Origin: CAZLPY01 sp964561525
GTDB taxonomy: Bacteria; Patescibacteriota; UBA1384; CAJBMM01
Length of the DNA stretch: 18,198 nucleotides
Reading direction: 5' to 3'
Assembly: GCA_964561525.1 (NCBI GenBank)
Contig: CAZLPY010000010.1
Span: forward strand, 1-18,198
Part shown: positions 1-5,228 of the stretch, in pieces
Layout: every line of letters begins with the position of its first letter
How positions within the stretch are numbered: the first letter of the stretch is position 1
Notes under the pieces: generated by a model
Databases searched by the model: none
The model's input: only the letters and a program-made list of their open reading frames with translations
Told to the model about the DNA's origin: nothing
Translations under genes and position numbers: made by a program

Positions 1-736
1 CGTTGGCTTTTTCCTCAACCTTAAGTGAACCCGGACTCGCTGCTTCACGTATCGCGTCCCCCGCAAGCGATGTGATGCCGCCCACGATGCCCGAAGTGAT
101 GGTAGGCCGGCTCACCGTGCCTTTCCGTACACTATCGATCATCTTCGTGCCACGTATCTGCCAACTGTCGTCCACCGGCCGCATCAGCACCTGAATCCAC
201 ACCTGCTCATCGTCACCAAGTTTGCCGAGCGGCGCCGTAATACCAGCCAAGGGGTCAACGTTAAAATTGGCAAATGTTTTAATCGGATACACATCTGCCT
301 TCGTCATCTCAAGCTCAGTGCCCACTAAATGCTCACGGGCCAAATCGATAGTGCGGGTATAATCATCGACTTTGACAATTTCAATCGCCGGATATTGAGC
401 GTAAATTTGCCCTTCGACAAAATCGCGTAAATGCAGTGGGCAAAACACGAAAAAACGGATGTTTGAGCCTTGCGCCACAATCTCAAAGCTCACATGCTCC
501 TGAAATTCTGATGAGGCCTGATAAATACCGTGCAAACTAGCAAACATCTGCTCAGCAGCGAGCGGTGTTTTGTCGTTATGACGTGGCACTTCGATCATCA
601 GCAACACATACTGCCGACTCGACAGCCATTCCAAGCGCCGCTGATCTTGATTAATGCGGCCCCAAGTACGCATAAATACGATGAAGCCGAGGCCAAATAC
701 AGCTGCTAGTAATATGAGTACACCAAATACAACCAT
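1..736 (-). CDS. N-terminal part of a membrane-anchored paralog of the VirD4/HerA-like ATPase (runs off the left edge)
   Basis: Reading the minus strand from ATG at 736 gives 245 uninterrupted codons to the window edge, so the gene is cut at its 3' end. Residues 2-22 form one hydrophobic segment, followed by a basic stretch, which suggests an N-terminal membrane anchor with the rest in the cytoplasm. Residues 65-127 and 149-192 align by eye with residues 90-156 and 177-220 of the ATPase at 2638-5154. Shared blocks include HV(S/T)FEI, (Q/S)QYP, KLG(D/E)D and IQVL followed by a conserved SW. This is the soluble domain that precedes the ATPase domain in such CPR proteins (DUF8128 as I recall it). 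Whether this copy also carries a P-loop domain cannot be seen. An AAGGGGAT purine tract lies 9-11 nt before the start. The paralogy is strong; the function is inferred from the neighbour. Confidence 0.85.
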   Translation of the reverse strand, partial: MVVFGVLILLAAVFGLGFIVFMRTWGRINQDQRRLEWLSSRQYVLLMIEVPRHNDKTPLAAEQMFASLHGIYQASSEFQEHVSFEIVAQGSNIRFFVFCPLHLRDFVEGQIYAQYPAIEIVKVDDYTRTIDLAREHLVGTELEMTKADVYPIKTFANFNVDPLAGITAPLGKLGDDEQVWIQVLMRPVDDSWQIRGTKMIDSVRKGTVSRPTITSGIVGGITSLAGDAIREAASPGSLKVEEKAN

Positions 737-773
737 CGGTAATCAATCCCCTTTTCTACTACTTTAGCACAAA

Positions 774-859
774 ATACCAAGGTTTAGGGTGAAAGGTTCA
801 GGGGGTTAGTAGAATCCTATTGAGCCCTATACCTTATACACTCTAAACCCTATCCCCTG
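774..859. repeat. Intergenic spacer of degenerate 7/14-bp repeats folding into a palindrome
   Basis: Positions 779-792 and 793-806 are two adjacent copies of a 14-bp unit (AAGGTTTAGGGTGA and AAGGTTCAGGGGGT, 11 of 14 identical). Positions 825-859 read as five in-phase heptamers: CCCTATA, CCTTATA, CACTCTA, AACCCTA, TCCCCTG. The two halves are complementary: 779-791 pairs with 839-851 (11 of 13), and 793-797 pairs with 831-835. The spacer would therefore form a long imperfect hairpin between the regulator gene and the partial ATPase paralog. There is no T-tract after the stem on either strand, so it does not read as a normal intrinsic terminator. Confidence 0.7.
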
Positions 860-861
860 CT

Positions 862-2010
862 TTACTTTCCTTCAGCTACCGCAATCGCCTCTTTGGCATC
901 GGCGCTCACCTTAGCTTTATTGGCTGGAGTGATGGTGTAGAGCTTTTTGCCGACCTTCACAAATTGCGGTTTGATCTGCAAATTGATTACAATGGTATTT
1001 TTCTTGACGTGACGACTTTTCAGTACTGCAGCCACAATTTCATCAGTAGTTAATGGCTTTTTGGCCTTTTTCAGCACCTCTTCAATCACCTCTTCCACCG
1101 TGCCAGGCTTATAACCCCAGTGTGACAGGGCATAAATGCCGCGTCCAACCAACACAAATCGATCATCTGCAATCAGTTCATTATGCACTGTCGGCTGCAC
1201 AATCTTTTTGCTATCAAATGAGTGCTCACGAATGCGTTTGGTAATTTCGGTAAAGTGCAGCGGCGCGCCAGATTCGTGTAATACGTAGTAAATTTTATCT
1301 CGGACGTTTTTTGGATTAATGGTAGCCCAAGTGGCTAGACCAAATTTACCATCGGTTGTTTGAATAATGTCACGAGACAGGGCAATTGCGTTCTGCAAAA
1401 AACTCTCTGGATAGCGGTGATACTGGGGTAACTTAGCCCAAATGGTAGCAAAATCTACCACTTTTCCTTCAGTCTCAATAACCGCGCGTACAGCATCAAC
1501 AGCTTCGAGGACCGACTTTGTATCGATAATACGCAGCACCCAACCAGTGTACGTGCTTTGAGAATCCTTAATTTCCACTAAATCCTTTGTCAAGCGCAAA
1601 AACAGCCGAAATGCATTGACATCACGCGAAGTTCGGCGGGAATCAATTAAAACAGCCTGAATCAAATCATCTTCTTTAACTACACCGCCAGCAGCATCAA
1701 TTGAGGCAGTGATGAACGAAATGGCGGTATTATGTTGCTCATGCAGTCGATCACTGAGGCGGAGCGTTGCATCACGCTCAATTTGGCGAATACGCTCGCG
1801 GGACAGATGCAATTCTTGTCCAATTTGCGAAAGCGTCACCCGCTTTTCACCACTCAAACCAGCTCGCGCGCTTACAACGTTACGAGCTTTTTGCTCCAAC
1901 GTTTTTGTCAACGAAGCAATCAGATCAGCTGGATCGAACGCTTCCCTTAGATGTTGCTGTTCCTGCGACAGGAACGATTGCAGAATTGATGTACTAATGG
2001 CACACCTCAC
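862..2010 (-). CDS. Sigma-region-4-like plus HARE-HTH DNA-binding regulator
   Basis: A 382-residue predicted cytoplasmic regulator. Residues 57-86 hold a helix-turn-helix of sigma70 region 4 type (TLSQIGQELHLSRERIRQIE), the part of a sigma factor that contacts the -35 element. Sigma region 2, needed for -10 melting, is absent, so this is unlikely to be a complete sigma factor. Residues 234-297 and 303-361 look like two winged-helix HARE-HTH domains, each ending in a strand such as GRGIYAL or GKKLYTI. A further winged-helix-like stretch spans about 165-230. The C-terminus is Ala/Lys-rich. The GTG start at 2010 has no Shine-Dalgarno sequence before it, whereas GAGG at 2005-2008 sits 6 nt before an in-frame ATT at 1998, which may be the real start. 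The gene has its own promoter (2095-2123). Its target genes are unknown; the flanking cluster or its own promoter are the obvious candidates. Confidence 0.88.
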   Translation of the reverse strand: MRCAISTSILQSFLSQEQQHLREAFDPADLIASLTKTLEQKARNVVSARAGLSGEKRVTLSQIGQELHLSRERIRQIERDATLRLSDRLHEQHNTAISFITASIDAAGGVVKEDDLIQAVLIDSRRTSRDVNAFRLFLRLTKDLVEIKDSQSTYTGWVLRIIDTKSVLEAVDAVRAVIETEGKVVDFATIWAKLPQYHRYPESFLQNAIALSRDIIQTTDGKFGLATWATINPKNVRDKIYYVLHESGAPLHFTEITKRIREHSFDSKKIVQPTVHNELIADDRFVLVGRGIYALSHWGYKPGTVEEVIEEVLKKAKKPLTTDEIVAAVLKSRHVKKNTIVINLQIKPQFVKVGKKLYTITPANKAKVSADAKEAIAVAEGK

Positions 2011-2024
2011 TTGTTATTGCGTGG

Positions 2025-2054
2025 CAACCTCGAGCCCCGCTTGGCGGGGTGTTG
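2025..2054 (-). promoter_or_regulatory. GC-rich hairpin in the regulator gene's 5' leader
   Basis: On the minus strand CAAC-A-CCCCGC, loop CAA, GCGGGG, six unpaired bases, then GTTG. The core stem pairs 2044-2049 with 2035-2040 perfectly and is extended by 2051-2054 with 2025-2028. It lies about 30 nt downstream of the predicted transcription start and 15 nt before the GTG codon. No U-run follows on the minus strand, so it is more likely a leader structure affecting translation or RNA stability than a terminator. Confidence 0.5.
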
Positions 2055-2094
2055 GATCACTAGCATTTTTTGTTCTAATATGATTACAGCACTG

Positions 2095-2123
2095 ATTATA
2101 CCACTGCTTTCATAAATATGCAA
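2095..2123 (-). promoter_or_regulatory. Extended -10 sigma70-type promoter for the regulator gene
   Basis: The minus strand carries a perfect TATAAT (2095-2100) preceded by TGG, giving an extended -10 (TGnTATAAT). Exactly 17 nt upstream is TTGCAT (2118-2123), a partial -35 match. Transcription would begin near 2088, giving a leader of roughly 80-90 nt that contains the hairpin at 2025-2054. This is the best promoter I can see in the window. Confidence 0.7.
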
Positions 2124-2127
2124 TAGT

Positions 2128-2165
2128 TTTCACACTGATTTGCTGTTCGAGTCAAATCGGTGAAA
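2128..2165. promoter_or_regulatory. Inverted repeat beside the -35 box, possible operator
   Basis: Reading the plus strand, TTTCAC, 3 nt, GATTTG, a 10-nt centre, CAAATC, 1 nt, GTGAAA. All twelve base pairs of the two arms match (2128-2133 with 2160-2165, 2137-2142 with 2153-2158). Its edge is 4 nt upstream of the -35 box of the regulator promoter, a typical site for a dimeric regulator. It overlaps the outermost heptamer of the repeat array at 2159-2193. It could instead act as the 3' end structure of the upstream gene's transcript, though no T-tract follows. Confidence 0.45.
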
Positions 2166-2193
2166 TCCGAATATCGAAATCGTAAATCCGAAA
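2159..2193. repeat. Left heptamer array (TCCGAAA-type)
   Basis: Five in-phase 7-bp units on the plus strand: GGTGAAA, TCCGAAT, ATCGAAA, TCGTAAA, TCCGAAA. The array is the inverted counterpart of the array at 2606-2640 on the other side of the four-helix-bundle gene. The inner part of the arm continues to AATATCTAAA at 2210-2219, which is the exact reverse complement of 2597-2606. Confidence 0.75.
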
Positions 2194-2219
2194 CAAATAA
2201 AAAATATACAATATCTAAA

Positions 2220-2579
2220 CTAAGTCGAGGTCTTTTTCAAAATAGCAGCAAAGATCAGCATTAATTCCGTACCCTCTTGGACCAACTGCAGTTGCATAGC
2301 TAAAGAATCTGCGCTCAAACATTCTATCAACCGAAGCCAGTAGATACTTTCTTTGGCCTCTTTGCGCGAAGTCTTAATTTTCATTGCGAAGTCTTTTGTT
2401 CCAAGACATTCATTTGCTTCAATGTAATTGGCTCCAACTGAGCCAGATGATCGAATCAGCTGCTTGCTATCCTCAATGTTGGCCAAGGAGCGAGGAATAA
2501 TCTTTATGAAAGCGCGGACATCTTTAGCAAACTGAAACGTTCGATCCTCAAGATCATATATTTTGTGCTGCTCTATCAT
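2220..2579 (-). CDS. Four-helix-bundle protein of the 23S rRNA IVS (S23) family
   Basis: 119 residues, the usual length of this family. The pattern is typical: an N-terminal LEDRTFQFAKDVRAFI helix, the conserved QLIRSSGSVGANYIEAN stretch at about residues 40-57, then KIKTSRKEAKESIYWL and a final hydrophobic helix. The family was first found encoded in intervening sequences of 23S rRNA in some bacteria. Free-standing copies are frequent in CPR genomes and their role is unknown. The related Avd protein works with diversity-generating retroelements, but no reverse transcriptase or template repeat is present here. AGGG at 2586-2589 lies 6 nt before the ATG and supports the start. The gene sits between the ATPase and the regulator and is bracketed by inverted heptamer arrays. 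It looks more AT-rich than its neighbours (not counted), in line with an independent origin. Confidence 0.9.
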   Translation of the reverse strand: MIEQHKIYDLEDRTFQFAKDVRAFIKIIPRSLANIEDSKQLIRSSGSVGANYIEANECLGTKDFAMKIKTSRKEAKESIYWLRLIECLSADSLAMQLQLVQEGTELMLIFAAILKKTST

Positions 2580-2596
2580 GGTTTGCCCTATTTGAA

Positions 2597-2640
2597 TTTA
2601 GATATTTTTCGAATTTCGGATTTAGAATTTCGGATTTTTA
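2597..2640. repeat. Right heptamer array (ATTTCGG-type)
   Basis: TTTAGATATT at 2597-2606 is followed by in-phase heptamers TTTTCGA, ATTTCGG, ATTTAGA, ATTTCGG, ATTTTTA (2606-2640). The last unit includes the TAA stop codon of the ATPase gene (2638-2640, read on the minus strand). It is the reverse-complement family of the array at 2159-2193. Confidence 0.75.
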
Positions 2641-5154
2641 TCTCATACTTGGGACTGGCTCTTGGAGTCCACCGAGCTGCAGATTGTCCACCCTCGCCCT
2701 AGCTTTGATTAACCGATCAACAATGCCGGCGTCGCGACCATATTTCAATCGTGAAAGATGCCGCACCATCTCGGCTACTTCCGGATTCGTACCAGCAGTC
2801 TGCATAATTGTTTCACAGTTAAATGGCCGCTCGGCGCGGTTGTCGATCAGCAATTTGAGATAAAAATTGTACTTTTCGATATTGATGAGGTCGTCGGTAA
2901 TCAGTGGTTGAAATTCATGCACCAAAAACTCAGCGTCAGCAGCCCCGACGCGGAAAGCTGCAATTGATCCGGCGTTTCCTACTACGGCGTTCCGAATTTC
3001 CTCAGTCAGCTGTTCAATGTATTGATTGGCCACGTTCAAAGCTAAACGATATTTACGCGCTTCAGAAAGGATGGTGGCAAAAGCATCGGTAGTAAAGTTT
3101 TGGAACTCATCGACGTATAGGTAAAATGGCACTCGCTGCTCCTCAGGCACATCTGCTCGTGACAGCGCTGCTACTTGCAGTTTGCTCACCAAAATCATAC
3201 CTAAAAGATTGCTGTTTACCTCACCGATTTTGCCTTTGGACAAGTTGACCAGCAAGATTTTTTGATTGTCCATCACATCGCGAAAATCAAAGGCCGATTT
3301 AGCTTGGCCAATGATATTGCGCATCATGGTGTTGGTCATAAACCGCCCAAATTTTGAAGTAAAGTAGTTCAACATCTCGGATTTGTGAAAATCAGAAGTT
3401 TTGCTCATCTGCTGCTCCCAAAACGCTCGCACCACCGGATCAGTCACGTGCGCTAGCTCTTGCGTTTCAAAGTTTTTGTCGGTGAACAGCCGCGGAATCT
3501 CAATCAACGTCCCCCCTTCGGGGTCAGCCATTAGGGTCAGCGCAGCGTTCCGCATCCAGTGCTCAAACTGCGGCCCAACGATACCGGTTTGATTGGGATC
3601 AAAAAGTTTGTAGAATATCTGTACTGCCTCTTGCACCAAAAAGTCGCGTTGCTCTGGGCTACTCCATTCTAAAAGATTCAGCCCCATCGGCCGCTCTGCG
3701 TCTGAAGGGTCAAACAAAATGACGTCCTGCATCCGGTTAGCCGGTATGTGTTTTAAGATGTACTCAACCGAGTCACCGTGCGGATCAAGATACGCCACCC
3801 CTAAACCTTCTTTAATGTCGTCCACCGCCATGTTTTGCAGCAGAGTAGACTTTCCTACGCCGGTTTTTCCAATAGCCCAAAAGTGCCGTAAGCGATCCGC
3901 CGGCTTCATGTAAACCTTGCGTTCCTCGCTCCGAAATTTAGACAGTCCAAGTAGTCGACCTTCAGTCGGTAAATTGGGCGGCGGAGGGGTTTTTTTGGCC
4001 TTCAACCAATGAATATTCGGGGTTTCGACCAGCCGATTCGGAAAATGAAACACACTGGCCAGCTCCTCAGTGTTTAACACCATACGAGTGCCCGGCGTAA
4101 AGGTACGCAATATGTAATCAAGCACCAGTCGAGCGGTGTTTTTGTAGTGCATCGGCTTAAACCCATTACCAGTTGGGTCGTTGAACTGCGAGAACGCTGA
4201 GATAATGTTGTTCAAGTTCGATTTAGCACTCACCTCATCGGGTGAAGACACAATAATGCGCACCTGCGTCTCAAAACCAACCTTGCTTGATTTTAGATTG
4301 AGCAGTTTCAGCTGCTCCTCTTGCATCGGCGTGAGCGAGCGCATTTCGGCTTGCGCTTGTGGATCCTTATTGATGGTAGAGTTACTCAAAGTTTTGCCAA
4401 ACATCGCCAAAAACTGCTTGATTGGCGTATTAGCACTCGGATTAAAGCCTTTACCTAGCTGCAACTGCTTTGCCCAGTAGCTCACTGCACCACGCCACGA
4501 ACTATCCGTCGGTGAGATTAATACTTGAATCACCGCGGTTGAGTCCTCACCTAACTTGGATAATGTATTGGTAATGGGATTGAGTGAGTTTGATTCAAGG
4601 TTTTTGTAGGTGCGGATGGGCAGCACAAAATTCTTGGCTAGCTTCAGCTGATCAGCTACAATGACCGCTTTTGGATTTTGCAAAATACTGTAATCCTTGA
4701 CCTCGTCAATTGAGGCGGTCGGATATTGACTGTGGATTTGCTTTTCCACCAAACTTTGCAAATGGCGCGACACCCCAACGTAAAAAAATATTTCACGATC
4801 GTGCGCCGCTATCTCAAAGGTTACATGATCCTGTGGGGAGCCTTGAAACTTGCGGGCGTGCTCGTACAGGTGTTCAAAACTAGCAAACAGCGGCTCGGCT
4901 ACGGTGATGAGCTCTCGAAAATCTTTACGCGTCTCCTCCTCCGACACCGTGGTTTGCTTTGGCACCGCAACCTTCAACATCACCAGTTCAAGTGAGCGTT
5001 TAAAGTTTTGTTGCTCAATGCGTCGCTTAATCCACCACACGATTAAAGTGATGGCGAGCACCCCGAGTGCAATCAACAACACAGTCCAAAACACTCCAGT
5101 AAATGGACTGGTAGTATTGGTTGGTTGATTGGGAAAATATCGATCAGGCATCAT
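2638..5154 (-). CDS. Membrane-anchored VirD4/TraG/HerA-like translocase ATPase
   Basis: 838 residues. A hydrophobic segment at about 21-42 followed by WWIKRRIEQQ predicts one membrane helix with the bulk in the cytoplasm. Residues about 55-375 form the soluble domain shared with the partial paralog at 1-736. A proline-rich linker (TPPPPNLPTEG, 389-399) leads into the ATPase domain. Walker A is GKTGVGKS at 429-436, a VAYLDPHGD strand-turn is at 453-461, and Walker B is FYLYVDEFQ at 677-685. The conserved block KYRLALNVANQYIEQL follows at 701-716. Type IV coupling proteins and related CPR ATPases share this arrangement and use ATP hydrolysis to move DNA or protein through the membrane. It starts ATG ATG (5154 or 5151) with no clear Shine-Dalgarno sequence. 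Its 3' end meets the repeat arm of the four-helix-bundle unit. The substrate is unknown. Confidence 0.92.
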   Translation of the reverse strand: MMPDRYFPNQPTNTTSPFTGVFWTVLLIALGVLAITLIVWWIKRRIEQQNFKRSLELVMLKVAVPKQTTVSEEETRKDFRELITVAEPLFASFEHLYEHARKFQGSPQDHVTFEIAAHDREIFFYVGVSRHLQSLVEKQIHSQYPTASIDEVKDYSILQNPKAVIVADQLKLAKNFVLPIRTYKNLESNSLNPITNTLSKLGEDSTAVIQVLISPTDSSWRGAVSYWAKQLQLGKGFNPSANTPIKQFLAMFGKTLSNSTINKDPQAQAEMRSLTPMQEEQLKLLNLKSSKVGFETQVRIIVSSPDEVSAKSNLNNIISAFSQFNDPTGNGFKPMHYKNTARLVLDYILRTFTPGTRMVLNTEELASVFHFPNRLVETPNIHWLKAKKTPPPPNLPTEGRLLGLSKFRSEERKVYMKPADRLRHFWAIGKTGVGKSTLLQNMAVDDIKEGLGVAYLDPHGDSVEYILKHIPANRMQDVILFDPSDAERPMGLNLLEWSSPEQRDFLVQEAVQIFYKLFDPNQTGIVGPQFEHWMRNAALTLMADPEGGTLIEIPRLFTDKNFETQELAHVTDPVVRAFWEQQMSKTSDFHKSEMLNYFTSKFGRFMTNTMMRNIIGQAKSAFDFRDVMDNQKILLVNLSKGKIGEVNSNLLGMILVSKLQVAALSRADVPEEQRVPFYLYVDEFQNFTTDAFATILSEARKYRLALNVANQYIEQLTEEIRNAVVGNAGSIAAFRVGAADAEFLVHEFQPLITDDLINIEKYNFYLKLLIDNRAERPFNCETIMQTAGTNPEVAEMVRHLSRLKYGRDAGIVDRLIKARARVDNLQLGGLQEPVPSMR

Positions 5155-5155
5155 A

Positions 5156-5183
5156 ACGTAACACGTAACTCATAACACGTAAC
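5156..5183. repeat. ACGTAAC heptamer array
   Basis: Four contiguous in-phase 7-bp units: ACGTAAC, ACGTAAC, TCATAAC, ACGTAAC. It begins one base upstream of the ATPase ATG codon, so on the minus strand it is the immediate mRNA leader (GTTACGT repeats) where a Shine-Dalgarno sequence would be expected. Confidence 0.8.
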
Positions 5184-5193
5184 AACGAGGCAT

Positions 5194-5228
5194 CTGTATG
5201 CTATGTTCTATGTGCTATGTGCTCTGTC
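5194..5228. repeat. CTATGTG heptamer array
   Basis: Five in-phase units: CTGTATG, CTATGTT, CTATGTG, CTATGTG, CTCTGTC. The last unit enters the TGA stop codon of the 233-residue gene (5227-5229). It is separated by 10 bp from a second heptamer array with a different word at 5156-5183. Confidence 0.8.

Larger units (their letters stand above)
2159..2640. mobile_element. Candidate inverted-repeat-bounded unit carrying the four-helix-bundle gene
   Basis: The gene at 2220-2579 lies between two imperfect inverted arms. Exact complementary blocks are 2210-2219 with 2597-2606 (10 bp) and 2183-2193 with 2614-2624 (11 bp), plus shared ATTTCG and CGGATTT words further out. The inner blocks touch the stop codon on one side and lie about 18 bp before the start codon on the other. 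The right arm runs exactly into the ATPase stop codon (2638-2640). This layout suggests a unit that moved as a block, but no transposase or target duplication is visible, so mobility is an inference. Confidence 0.35.

Noticed and set aside
779..859. Telomere-type TTTAGGG repeat
   Set aside because: Only one exact TTTAGGG word occurs. The region is an internal bacterial spacer of diverged units between two genes.
862..2010. Complete sigma70-family factor
   Set aside because: Only a region-4-like motif is seen. Nothing resembling region 2 precedes it and the rest is winged-helix.
2025..2054. Rho-independent terminator
   Set aside because: The hairpin is strong, but no T-run follows it on the minus strand. 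On the plus strand the T-run is more than 10 nt away and no gene points towards it.
2220..2579. Avd component of a diversity-generating retroelement
   Set aside because: The fold is related, but there is no reverse transcriptase, template repeat or variable repeat in the window.
2159..2640. 23S rRNA intervening sequence
   Set aside because: The protein family fits, but no rRNA sequence flanks it; the neighbours are protein-coding genes.
5156..5228. CRISPR-like array
   Set aside because: The period is 7 bp with no unique spacers and no cas genes nearby, so it is simple tandem repeat.
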